Below, piece by piece: positions 17,047 through 25,768 of a DNA stretch of 60,859 nucleotides. This DNA is from Mycobacterium asiaticum (GTDB lineage: Bacteria; Actinomycetota; Actinomycetes; Mycobacteriales; Mycobacteriaceae). Made by a program: the position numbers and the translations under genes. The DNA lies in NCBI RefSeq assembly GCF_001668675.1, contig NZ_LZKQ01000329.1, positions 1 through 60,859 on the forward strand. The letters run 5' to 3'. The notes under the pieces are model-generated. The model was not told where the DNA came from. It saw nothing but the letters and a program-made list of their open reading frames with translations, and did not search any database. Positions within the stretch are counted from its first letter, which is position 1. Each line of letters opens with the position of its first letter.

Positions 17047-18709
17047 CTACCGCGCAATCCGCGCCCGCAACGAATCCGCCTGGCTCATTCCCAATGACGG
17101 ATCGCGCACGAATCATCGCCTGCGCGCCGATATGCGGCGCTACTCCGAAGAGGACGAAGTGGACGTCGTGATCGTCGGAGCCGGCGCCGGCGGCGGCACT
17201 TTGGCGCAACGCCTGGCCCGAGCGGGATGGCGCACCGTGATGCTGGACGCCGGACCGTTCTGGGATCCCGACACCGACTGGGTCAGCGACGAACGTGCGT
17301 CGCACGTGCTGTACTGGTCCGAACCGCGACAGATCGGCGGATCCGACCCGGTTCCGTTGGGCTCGAACAACTCTGGTCGCGGGGTCGGCGGCTCGATGGT
17401 GCACTTTGCCGGTTACGTCCCGCGGTTTCACCCGTCGGATTTTCATACGTACAGCGCCGACGGGGTGGGTGCCGACTGGCCGATCGGATACACCACGCTG
17501 CGCCCCTACTACGAGCAGATCGAAGCCGAACTTCCTGTTGCCGGGGAGGATTGGCCCTGGGGTGACCCGCACACCTATCCCCACCGGCCGCACCCGGTCG
17601 GTGGGAACGGACAGATCTTCCTGCGCGGCGCGGCCGCTCTGGGGATTCCAACGCGGGTGGGTCCGGTCGCTATTCCCAACGGCCGATTCGGTAACCGGCC
17701 GCACTGCATCTACCGCGGATTCTGCATACAGGGCTGCAAGGTCAACGCCAAGGCCAGCCCCCTGATCACGCACATCCCCGATGCGCTGGCTCACGGCGCC
17801 GAGATCCGGCCCGACTGCCACGTGTCCCGGGTCCTCGTCGACGACCGCAGCGGTCGCGCCACTGGCGTCGAATACTTCCACGCCGGGGTCGTCCACCGGC
17901 AACGCGCCGCCGCGGTGGTGGTCGCCGGTTATTCGATCGAAACCCCCCGGCTGCTATTGCTTTCGGCCACCAACCGCTACCCGCACGGGCTGGGCAACGA
18001 CCATGATCAACTCGGCCGCTACCTGATGGTGCAGGGTGCGCCCCAAGTCGCCGGACGGTTCGACGACGAGATTCGGATGTACAAAGCTCCGCCGCCGGAG
18101 GTCAGCACCGAAGCGTTCTACGAGACCGATCCGACCAAGCCCTATAAGCGTGGCTGGTCCGTCCAAAACATCAGCCCGCTGCCCATCACATGGGCTGAAC
18201 ACGTAGCCGCACAGGGTCATTGGGGCACAACGCTACGCGAATACATGCGGGACTACGTGCACTGGGCAACCCTGGGCGCATTGTGCGAGCTACTCCCCCT
18301 AGCCCACAACCGGGTCACGCTGGCCGATGAAACCGACCGCCACGGACTCAAAGTGGCTCACTTCTCCTACTCCCAGTGCGACAACGACCGACAACTCATC
18401 GGCGCCGCCACCGACATCATGGAGGACATCCTGCGTGCGGCCGGTGCGCAAGAGGTGATCTCGATCGAGCGCTACGCCCACCTCGTCGGCGGAGCCAGGA
18501 TGGCCGCCCGTCCACAAGACGGCGTGGTCGATGCGCAGCACCGAGTATTCGGTGTCGAGCGCCTCTACGTCGTCGACGGGAGCACGTTGCCCACCCAGGG
18601 CTCCGCCAACCCCGCGCTGACCATCATGGCGTTGGCCGCACGCGCCGCCGAACTCATGCAGGATCACGCGCGGACGCGAGCGGGGGTGCGTGAGGAGTCC
18701 CTCGCATGA
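17039..18709 (+). CDS. GMC-family FAD oxidoreductase (gluconate-dehydrogenase-like large subunit)
   Basis: GMC oxidoreductase of 556 residues. The FAD-binding VVIVGAGAGGGTLAQRLA lies near residue 45, the second GMC signature GVGGSMVHFAGYVPRF follows, and the C-terminal signature SANPALTIMALAARAAE closes the fold. A CIYRGFCIQGCK cysteine cluster resembles that of membrane dehydrogenases that pair with subunit 3. The GTG at 17039 overlaps the upstream gene. With the subunit 3-like protein it should oxidise a sugar, sugar acid or polyol and pass electrons to a membrane carrier. The substrate cannot be read from sequence. Confidence 0.9.
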   Translation: MSDYRAIRARNESAWLIPNDGSRTNHRLRADMRRYSEEDEVDVVIVGAGAGGGTLAQRLARAGWRTVMLDAGPFWDPDTDWVSDERASHVLYWSEPRQIGGSDPVPLGSNNSGRGVGGSMVHFAGYVPRFHPSDFHTYSADGVGADWPIGYTTLRPYYEQIEAELPVAGEDWPWGDPHTYPHRPHPVGGNGQIFLRGAAALGIPTRVGPVAIPNGRFGNRPHCIYRGFCIQGCKVNAKASPLITHIPDALAHGAEIRPDCHVSRVLVDDRSGRATGVEYFHAGVVHRQRAAAVVVAGYSIETPRLLLLSATNRYPHGLGNDHDQLGRYLMVQGAPQVAGRFDDEIRMYKAPPPEVSTEAFYETDPTKPYKRGWSVQNISPLPITWAEHVAAQGHWGTTLREYMRDYVHWATLGALCELLPLAHNRVTLADETDRHGLKVAHFSYSQCDNDRQLIGAATDIMEDILRAAGAQEVISIERYAHLVGGARMAARPQDGVVDAQHRVFGVERLYVVDGSTLPTQGSANPALTIMALAARAAELMQDHARTRAGVREESLA

Positions 18710-19800
18710 GCCGTCCGGTGGACACCGTCGACACGGTCGACGTCGAGGTCTACACCGTCCCAACCCCCCGGCCCGAAGCCGATGGCACATTCCAGTGGGA
18801 CGCCACCACGGCCGTCGTCGTGCAGGCGTGCGCCGGCGACACCACGGGGCTGGGTTGGACATACAGTTCCCCGGCGGCGGCCGCCGTTGTCGCCGAGGAG
18901 CTTTCGGAAGTAGTGATCGGACGGGACCCCGATGACGTCGCCGGCGCCTGGGACGCGATGCGTCGCAGCTGCCGCAACTTCGGTACCCGCGGCCTGGTCA
19001 TGCAGGCCCTCAGCGCGGTCGATGTAGCTCTTTGGGACCTCAAGGCACGACTGCGCGACGAACCGCTGTCCACGCTGTTGGGTCAGAGCCGCGCGACGGT
19101 GCCGATCTACGGTTCCGGTGGTTTCACCACGCTGAACGAAGCGGAGCTTGGTGAGCAGGTGGCCGCCTGGCTTGCCGCGGGATGCACCGCGATGAAAATC
19201 AAGATCGGACAGGACTGGGGTGCCAACGGCCGGCGGGATCTCGAGCGGGTTCGCCAATTACGGGACCTCGCGGGTGACGGCGTGGCCTTGATGGTCGACG
19301 CCAACGGCGGCTACTCGGTGGGGCAGGCCCGCCGTATCGGTGCCGCGCTCGACGAACTCGGCGTCGTCTGGTTCGAAGAACCGGTCAGCAGCGACGACCT
19401 GGACGGGCTCAGTGTCCTGCGGCGCACCCTGAATTGCGACATCGCCGCCGGCGAGTACGTGTCCGATCTATACGAAGCCCGCCTGCTTACGCCGTCGGTG
19501 GATTGTTTGCAGTTGGACGCCACGCGATGCGGGGGATTCACCGGTTGGCTGGCCGCGGCAGCTATAGCCGCGTCGCGCAATCTGCAAGTGTCCGCCCACT
19601 GCGCTCCAGCACTGCACGCCTCGGTCGCAGCGGCCATCCCCAATCTTCGCCACGTCGAGTATTTCGTCGACCATGTCCGGCTGGAACCGCTCTTGTTCGA
19701 CGGGGTGCCTGAGGCGGTGTCCGGGACCCTCATCCCGAACACCACCCGGCCCGGACACGGCCTGACGGTTGCGGCGCATGCCGACCGCTATCGCAGGTGA
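18706..19800 (+). CDS. Enolase-superfamily enzyme (mandelate racemase/muconate lactonizing type)
   Basis: Protein of 364 residues with the bilobed enolase fold. The KxK motif AMKIKIG carries the catalytic lysine, and metal ligands are expected in VDANGGY, WFEEPV and AAGEY. A His or Lys on the opposite face is less clear. It overlaps the GMC stop by ATGA. In this context a sugar-acid dehydratase or epimerase acting on the product of the dehydrogenase is plausible, giving a 2-keto-3-deoxy acid. It could equally be a dipeptide epimerase or lactonizing enzyme. Confidence 0.87.
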   Translation: MSRPVDTVDTVDVEVYTVPTPRPEADGTFQWDATTAVVVQACAGDTTGLGWTYSSPAAAAVVAEELSEVVIGRDPDDVAGAWDAMRRSCRNFGTRGLVMQALSAVDVALWDLKARLRDEPLSTLLGQSRATVPIYGSGGFTTLNEAELGEQVAAWLAAGCTAMKIKIGQDWGANGRRDLERVRQLRDLAGDGVALMVDANGGYSVGQARRIGAALDELGVVWFEEPVSSDDLDGLSVLRRTLNCDIAAGEYVSDLYEARLLTPSVDCLQLDATRCGGFTGWLAAAAIAASRNLQVSAHCAPALHASVAAAIPNLRHVEYFVDHVRLEPLLFDGVPEAVSGTLIPNTTRPGHGLTVAAHADRYRR

Positions 19801-19820
19801 TGGCTGACTAGCATGTAACC

Positions 19821-21194
19821 GTGGCCCAGGTGCCCTGGAACATCCGGACTCGCTACGCCACCTGCGGCGAGGTCGATATCGCCTATCAGGTGTTCGGCGA
19901 GGGTCCAATCGATTTGCTGGTGCTGCCCGGCCCGTCCATCCCGATCGACACCGTCGACTCCGAACCGTCGATGTACCGCTTCCACCGGCGCCTGGCGTCG
20001 TTTGCCCGGGTGATCCGCTACGACCAGCGCGGGATCGGCCTGTCCTCGCGGGTCTCCACCGACATGATCGGTCCCCGTTACTGGGCCAAAGACGCGATCG
20101 CCGTGATGAACGCCGTCGGGTGTGAGCGCGCGACCATCCTCGCCCCGGGCTTCACCACGATGACCGCGCTGGTGGTGGCTGCCGACTTCCCGGAGCGGGT
20201 GGCCAGCCTGGTGATCGTCAACGGCGCGGCCCGCACGCTGCGCGCGCCCGACTACCCGATCGGACACGAAATCGGCGAAGCGGACCCCTACACGACTATC
20301 GCGATCGAGCCGGACGCGGTCGAGCGGGGCTTCGACATCCTCAGCATCATCGCTCCCAGCGTCGCGGACGATAACGCCTTCCGCACCTGGTGGGACATGG
20401 CCGGCAATCGGGCGGCCTCGCCGAGCATGGCCCGCGCGATCATCACCGCCGTGCGCCAGGCCGACGTGCGCGACACCCTGGCCCGCGTGAGCGCGCCGAC
20501 CCTGATCCTTTACCGCGACAACCGCAAGTTCAGCCCGATCGAGCATGGCCAGTACCTCGAAGAGCACATCGCCGGATCGCGGCTGGTCGAGCTGCCCGGC
20601 GAGGACACGTTGTACTGGGTCGGCGACACCGGTCCGATGCTCGACGAGATCGAGGAGTTCGTCACCGGCGTCCGCGGCGGCGGTGACGCCGAGCGGGTGC
20701 TCACCACCATCGTTTTCACCGACATCGTCGGCTCGACCGAACGGGCGGCCCAGCTGGGCGACAACCGGTGGCGCGACCTGCTGGACAACCACGACAGCAT
20801 CGTCCGCCACGAGATCCAGCGCTTTGGCGGGCGGGAAGTGAACACCGCCGGGGACGGATTCGTGGCGACGTTCTCGAGCCCGAGCGCCTCGCTGGCCTGC
20901 TGCGACGCGCTGGTCGACGCCGTTCGGGTGCTGGGCATCGAGATCCGGGTCGGCATCCACGCCGGCGAGGTCGAGGTGCGCGGCGCTGACGTGGCCGGCA
21001 TGGCGGTGCACATCGCAGCGCGCGTCGCGGCACTCGCCGGTCCCAGCGAGGTGCTGGTGTCCTCGACGGTGCGCGACATCGTCACCGGCTCCCGGCACCG
21101 GTTCTCCAACCGCGGCGAACGCGAACTCAAGGGCGTGCCCGGCCAGTGGCGGCTGTGCGCCCTGGTGCGGGAACACGCGGCCGTCCGGACCTGA
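19821..21194 (+). CDS. Alpha/beta-hydrolase-class III adenylate cyclase fusion (Rv1900c/LipJ-like)
   Basis: Protein of 457 residues. Residues 1 to about 280 are an alpha/beta-hydrolase fold (RVIRYDQRGIGLS). At the nucleophile elbow the sequence is LAPGFTTM, without the GxSxG serine, so hydrolase activity is doubtful. Residues about 290-450 form a class III cyclase domain with metal aspartates in FTDIVGSTERA and TAGDGFVA. The substrate-specifying Lys is replaced by Asn (EVNTAGDG), and the transition-state Asn by His (AVHIAARVAA), while the catalytic Arg is kept. M. tuberculosis Rv1900c shows the same kind of architecture and non-canonical residues. Confidence 0.88.
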   Translation: MAQVPWNIRTRYATCGEVDIAYQVFGEGPIDLLVLPGPSIPIDTVDSEPSMYRFHRRLASFARVIRYDQRGIGLSSRVSTDMIGPRYWAKDAIAVMNAVGCERATILAPGFTTMTALVVAADFPERVASLVIVNGAARTLRAPDYPIGHEIGEADPYTTIAIEPDAVERGFDILSIIAPSVADDNAFRTWWDMAGNRAASPSMARAIITAVRQADVRDTLARVSAPTLILYRDNRKFSPIEHGQYLEEHIAGSRLVELPGEDTLYWVGDTGPMLDEIEEFVTGVRGGGDAERVLTTIVFTDIVGSTERAAQLGDNRWRDLLDNHDSIVRHEIQRFGGREVNTAGDGFVATFSSPSASLACCDALVDAVRVLGIEIRVGIHAGEVEVRGADVAGMAVHIAARVAALAGPSEVLVSSTVRDIVTGSRHRFSNRGERELKGVPGQWRLCALVREHAAVRT

Positions 21195-21197
21195 CAC
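21170..21197 (+). promoter_or_regulatory. Weak candidate ECF promoter upstream of ctpB
   Basis: GGAACA at 21170-21175, a 16-bp spacer and TGACAC at 21192-21197. The -35 and spacing match the three strong sites near ctpA, PPE1 and the zf-HC2 gene, but the -10 matches CGACTA at only 3 of 6 positions. It lies in the end of the cyclase gene, 45 bp before ctpB. Confidence 0.35.
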
Positions 21198-21241
21198 CAC
21201 TTGTACGCTGGCAGTATCCAACTGCCGACCGGAGGAGTGCC

Positions 21242-23485
21242 GTGGCGACCCCGCTTGTGCAGGACTCCGGCCTCGGCGAGGCGCGGCGGGTCCGGCTCGA
21301 CGTTTCCGGTATGTCGTGCGCGGCGTGCGCCAGCCGGGTCGAAACGAAACTCAACAAGGTGCCCGGGGTACGGGCGTCGGTGAACTTCGCCACCCGCGTC
21401 GCGACCATCGATGCCGTCGACGTCGCCGACGAGGACCTGTGCGACGCGGTGGCAAAGGCCGGCTACCAGGCGACCCTGCACACCGAATCGACGCCCGGGG
21501 CGACGCCGGCCCGCGACCCTGATGCGCAGCACGCCCGCAGCCTGCTGCGTCGGCTGCTGGTCGCCGCGGTGCTGTTCGTGCCGCTGGCGGACCTGTCCAG
21601 CATGTTGGCGATCGTGCCGGATGCCAGGTTCCCCGGCTGGGGCTACGTGCTGGCCGCGCTGGCGGCGCCGATCGTGACGTGGGCCGCCTGGCCCTTCCAC
21701 TCGGTCGCGCTGCGCAATGTCCGCCACCGCACGGCCTCGATGGAGACCCTGATCTCGGTCGGCATCACCGCGGCCACCGGGTGGTCGCTGGCGACGGTGT
21801 TCTTTCCGAAGCAACCGCGCCAGACCGCGGGTGTCTGGCAGGCGATTCTGCACAGCGACGCGATCTACCTCGAGGTGGCCGCGGGTGTCACCGTGTTCGT
21901 GCTGGCCGGCCGCTATTTCGAGGCCCGGGCCAAGTCCAAGGCCGGCGGGGCACTGCGCGCCCTGGCGGCGCTCGGCGCCAAGAGCGTCGCCGTGCTGCTG
22001 CCCGACGGCGCGGAGCTGGTGATACCGGCCGATGAGCTCAAGAAGCGCCAGCGCTTCGTCACCCGGCCCGGTGAGACCATCGCGGCCGACGGCGTCGTTG
22101 TCGAGGGAACGGCAGCGATCGACACCAGCACCATGACCGGTGAGGTTAAACCGGTGCGGGCGCAGCCGGACGCCGCCGTGGTGGGCGGCACCGTCGTGCT
22201 CGACGGCCGACTGGTGATCGAGGCCACCGCGGTCGGTGCCGACACTCAGTTCGCGGCGATGGTGCGGTTGGTCGAGGAGGCTCAGGCGCAGAAGGCGCGG
22301 GCCCAGCGCCTCGCCGACCGCATTTCGGCGGTGTTCGTGCCGACCGTGTTCGCCATCGCGCTACTTGCCGGGGCGGCCTGGCTGCTCGCCGGCGCCGGCG
22401 CCGAACGCGCCTTCTCGGTGACCCTCGGGGTGTTGGTGATCGCGTGCCCGTGCGCGCTGGGCCTGGCCACCCCGACCGCGATGATGGTCGCGTCCGGACG
22501 CGGGGCGCAGCTCGGCATCTTCATCAAGGGTTACCGCGCCCTGGAAACCGTGCACGGCATCGACACCGTGGTTTTCGACAAGACCGGGACGCTGACCGTC
22601 GGGCAACTGACGGTCAGCACCGCGACGACGGCCGGCGGGCGCTCCGCCGACGACATCCTGGCCTGGGCCGCCGCCGTGGAGGCCGCGTCCGAACATGCCG
22701 TCGCCACCGCGATCGTGGCAGCCTCGCCGGACCCGGCCCCGGTCGACGACTTCTCCGCGGTCGCGGGCTGCGGCGTCTCGGGGCTGGTCGACGGACGCCG
22801 CGTCGAAGTGGGCAAGCCGTCCTGGATCACCCGGACCGCACCGGCCGATGCGGCGCTCGACGCCGCGCGCCTCGACGGCGAGAGCCGCGGAGAGACAGTG
22901 GTGTTCGTGGCTGTCGATGGCACGCCCTGTGCGGCGGTTGCGATCGCCGACACGGTCAAGGACTCCGCCGCCGATGCGGTCGCCGCGCTGCATCAGCGCG
23001 GGCTGCACACGGTCCTGCTGACCGGCGACAATCGAGCGGCGGCGGACACCGTCGCGGCGCGGGTGGGCATCGAGACGGTCGTCGCCGATGTCCTGCCCGA
23101 GGGCAAAGTCCAGGTGATCCAACGGCTGCGCGAGGAAGGCAAGACGGTCGCGATGGTGGGCGACGGCATCAACGACGGCCCCGCATTGGCCTGCGCCGAT
23201 TTGGGATTGGCCATCGGCCGGGGAACCGACGTCGCGATCGGTGCCGCCGACATCATCCTGGTGCGCGACGATCTCGCCATCGTGCCGCTGTCGCTGGACC
23301 TGGCGCGCGCGACGATGCGCACCATCCGGATGAACATGATCTGGGCGTTCGGCTACAACGTGGCCGCCATACCGGTAGCGGCCGCGGGTCTGCTGAACCC
23401 GTTGATCGCCGGCGCAGCGATGGCGTTCTCGTCGTTCTTCGTCGTCTCAAACAGCCTGCGGCTGCGCAACTTTGGACCCCAGTAG
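21242..23485 (+). CDS. ctpB: Copper-transporting P1B-type ATPase (CtpB-like)
   Basis: Cu(I) P-type ATPase of 747 residues. One N-terminal heavy-metal domain carries GMSCAAC, and eight helices are expected. The ion-binding CPC lies in VIACPCALGLATPTAMM, the phosphorylation site is DKTGT, the phosphatase loop TMTGE, the nucleotide motif SEHAVA, and the hinge GDGIND. Helix 7 has GYN and helix 8 MAFSS, the P1B-1 copper set. The GTG at 21242 follows GGAGGAG, and the longer frame upstream has no homology. M. tuberculosis CtpB is reported to belong to the SigC copper-acquisition regulon. A small HMA protein follows 10 bp downstream. Confidence 0.93.
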   Translation: MATPLVQDSGLGEARRVRLDVSGMSCAACASRVETKLNKVPGVRASVNFATRVATIDAVDVADEDLCDAVAKAGYQATLHTESTPGATPARDPDAQHARSLLRRLLVAAVLFVPLADLSSMLAIVPDARFPGWGYVLAALAAPIVTWAAWPFHSVALRNVRHRTASMETLISVGITAATGWSLATVFFPKQPRQTAGVWQAILHSDAIYLEVAAGVTVFVLAGRYFEARAKSKAGGALRALAALGAKSVAVLLPDGAELVIPADELKKRQRFVTRPGETIAADGVVVEGTAAIDTSTMTGEVKPVRAQPDAAVVGGTVVLDGRLVIEATAVGADTQFAAMVRLVEEAQAQKARAQRLADRISAVFVPTVFAIALLAGAAWLLAGAGAERAFSVTLGVLVIACPCALGLATPTAMMVASGRGAQLGIFIKGYRALETVHGIDTVVFDKTGTLTVGQLTVSTATTAGGRSADDILAWAAAVEAASEHAVATAIVAASPDPAPVDDFSAVAGCGVSGLVDGRRVEVGKPSWITRTAPADAALDAARLDGESRGETVVFVAVDGTPCAAVAIADTVKDSAADAVAALHQRGLHTVLLTGDNRAAADTVAARVGIETVVADVLPEGKVQVIQRLREEGKTVAMVGDGINDGPALACADLGLAIGRGTDVAIGAADIILVRDDLAIVPLSLDLARATMRTIRMNMIWAFGYNVAAIPVAAAGLLNPLIAGAAMAFSSFFVVSNSLRLRNFGPQ

Positions 23486-23495
23486 GATAGTTTGC

Positions 23496-23714
23496 ATGGC
23501 TGAACAGACATTCTCCGTCGACGGACTGCACTGTCAGGGGTGTGTGGACACCATCACCACCGCGTTGACGGCACTGCGGCCGGTGAGCGCGGTGCGCATC
23601 GAGCTGAACACCGAAGGCGCTTCCGCGGTGCACGTTTCGTCGAGCTCCGAGCTCAGCCCGGAGCAGGTGCAGGCCGCCCTGAAGGGCGAGGGCAACTTCA
23701 CCGTGCGGGCTTGA
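23496..23714 (+). CDS. Small HMA-domain copper chaperone-like protein
   Basis: Protein of 72 residues forming a single heavy-metal-associated domain (beta-alpha-beta-beta-alpha-beta), starting MAEQTFSVDGLHCQGC. The metal site is HCQGC, where the pair of cysteines should bind Cu(I) or Zn(II). It lies 10 bp downstream of ctpB and probably delivers metal to, or takes it from, CtpB. The C-terminal half (LSPEQVQAALKGEGNFTV) fits the domain. The ATG at 23496 is chosen over an upstream TTG. Confidence 0.9.
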   Translation: MAEQTFSVDGLHCQGCVDTITTALTALRPVSAVRIELNTEGASAVHVSSSSELSPEQVQAALKGEGNFTVRA

Positions 23715-23721
23715 TGCCGCC

Positions 23722-25710
23722 CTACCGCCGCATCTTTGAGAGCTCCCGCAGCATCGCGTTGTAGGCCTCGAGTTCGTCGTCGGCGTAGTCGCTGTCGGCG
23801 TGCCGATCACTGCGCGATGCCACCTTGCGGTCTTGACGTGCCCACTGCGACACCAGCGCCACGATGACGATGATGATCGGCACTTCGGTGAGGCTCCAAG
23901 CGATTCCGCCGCCGAGGTGCTGGTCGTCGATGATGCTGGGCAGCCACGGCAGATCGAGCGAGCGGTAGAACGTGGCGCCCACCGGCGATGCCATCGTCAT
24001 CAATGCGATGCCGAAGAAGGCGTGAAAAGGCATGACCGCGAACAACAATCCGATTCGCCCCGGGTAGGGAAGGCGACGCGGACCCGGGTCGATCCCGATG
24101 ATCGCCCAGTAGAACAGATATCCGACGAGCAGGAAGTGCACCGCCATGAATTCATGGCCCCAGTGGTAGCGGACCAACGTGTCGAACAGCGGCGTGAAAT
24201 AGACGATGTAGGGCGACCCGACGAACAGCACGAAGGCGGTGATCGGGTTCGACAGGAAGGTGGTGACCCGCGAGTGCAGCAGCCAGGTCAGCCATTCCCG
24301 CGGGCCCGGCGGGTGCCCTTCACCGGCGGCCGGTAGCACCCGCAGCGCCAGCGTGACCGGGCCGCCCAGCACCAGCAGCACCGGGATGAACATGTTCAAC
24401 GTCATGTGCTCGGCCATGTGGACGCTGAACATGGCCGATCCGTAGGCACGGACGCCGGAGCTGCTGGTGAATACCAGTGTGGCGCAACCGATCAGCCAGG
24501 CCACCAGCCTGCCGACCGGCCAGGGGTTGCCGTTGCGCCGCAACCTCACATAACCCGCCGTGTACAGGACCGCCATAGCCAGACCGGCGGTGCCGAGAAA
24601 GCTGTCGAACCGCCACAACGTCAGCACGGTCCCGACGGTCGGCGGATCCGGGAGCTGGTAGCCGAGGAACACGTCCCAGCCGGTGTACCGGTGCGTGAGG
24701 AACCGCGGGGCGGCTTGCACGGTCGTCGCGGCAGCAGCGGCAGTGGCCGCGACGGTCGCCAGCGCGGCAAGCGTGCCGACGGCGCCGGAGCGCAACGGCC
24801 TGACGAACAGCCCCCAGCAGTCAATCAGCCACACCACCAAAAGCAGCGTGCCCGCGGCCAAACCCAGGCGCGCGAAATCCGAGCCGAAGGCCGATCCGAA
24901 TCCCTGGGTCGGCGTCAGCAGGTACAACAGGATCGCGCCGTAGCAGACCGCCAGGGCGCCGCAGATCACCTGCAGCACCTGCACCGCACGGGTCGGTGTC
25001 GTCGCGGTCACCGCGGCGACGGTCTTGAGCCCGGTCAGGGCGGCCACCGCAACCGCGAACACGATCGCCGCGCTGGTCGAGTAGTCATGGTCGGGCCCCT
25101 GACCGGGATTGCCCGTCACCGCGGGCGCGACGACGGCGAGCACGGTGGGAATGAGCAGGACGGCGTGCCCGAGCCAGCGGGTGCTGAAGCGCAGCGTCAC
25201 CGCAACCGGCACCGCCAGGACCGTCACCGCGATCCATGCGCGGGCCGTCTCGGAAACGGAGAGGGCGTCGAACAACGCCCCGCTGCTCAACAACGCACCG
25301 GCACCCACGCCGACGTCGTGGGCGGCCTGGATCACCACCATCACAACGGCAACCACCGTCCACAGCAGCGACACGCGCTCGGCCACCAGATGGATCCGGA
25401 ACCCGTCCGCATCGAGCAGTCCGTCGGGTTCCGGGCGCGATGTCATCACGACCAGCAGCAGGGCGCCCAGGCACATCGCACCCAGCAGCGACGCGACGAA
25501 GTACCCCACCGGCGCGGCGGCGCTGATGAAGGCACCGGGATAAGGGTTGCCGGACTCGGCGTCGCGACGGGTTCCGGACAACAACCCATATGCGGCGACC
25601 GCGACGAAGAGCACGACGAACCCGGCCGCCAGCGCCGCGGACCGCACCGAACGCGACCGGTCCACCCGGGCGGCCGGCGTCACCTCAGCGCTCGGCCCTT
25701 CTGTCCCCAC
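23722..25710 (-). CDS. CopD/CtaG-domain integral membrane protein (Rv0102-like)
   Basis: Polytopic membrane protein of 662 residues with about 14-16 hydrophobic segments. The N-terminal half resembles CopD. The C-terminal half resembles the caa3-oxidase assembly factor CtaG, with histidines in FSVHMAEHMTLNMF, YHWGHEFMAVHFLL and MPFHAFFGIALM that could bind copper. This is the arrangement of M. tuberculosis Rv0102, which lies between nrp and ctpB. It is convergent with the HMA gene (7 bp apart) and divergent from the DUF5134 gene. A role in copper movement across the membrane or into oxidases is likely. The GTG start at 25710 has no strong ribosome binding site. Confidence 0.88.
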   Translation of the reverse strand: MGTEGPSAEVTPAARVDRSRSVRSAALAAGFVVLFVAVAAYGLLSGTRRDAESGNPYPGAFISAAAPVGYFVASLLGAMCLGALLLVVMTSRPEPDGLLDADGFRIHLVAERVSLLWTVVAVVMVVIQAAHDVGVGAGALLSSGALFDALSVSETARAWIAVTVLAVPVAVTLRFSTRWLGHAVLLIPTVLAVVAPAVTGNPGQGPDHDYSTSAAIVFAVAVAALTGLKTVAAVTATTPTRAVQVLQVICGALAVCYGAILLYLLTPTQGFGSAFGSDFARLGLAAGTLLLVVWLIDCWGLFVRPLRSGAVGTLAALATVAATAAAAATTVQAAPRFLTHRYTGWDVFLGYQLPDPPTVGTVLTLWRFDSFLGTAGLAMAVLYTAGYVRLRRNGNPWPVGRLVAWLIGCATLVFTSSSGVRAYGSAMFSVHMAEHMTLNMFIPVLLVLGGPVTLALRVLPAAGEGHPPGPREWLTWLLHSRVTTFLSNPITAFVLFVGSPYIVYFTPLFDTLVRYHWGHEFMAVHFLLVGYLFYWAIIGIDPGPRRLPYPGRIGLLFAVMPFHAFFGIALMTMASPVGATFYRSLDLPWLPSIIDDQHLGGGIAWSLTEVPIIIVIVALVSQWARQDRKVASRSDRHADSDYADDELEAYNAMLRELSKMRR

Positions 25711-25768
25711 CCCTGCAGCTTACGACCGTGCGTCGTAGCCGCCTGTCGTCTGGAGCGCCTAGTGTTCG

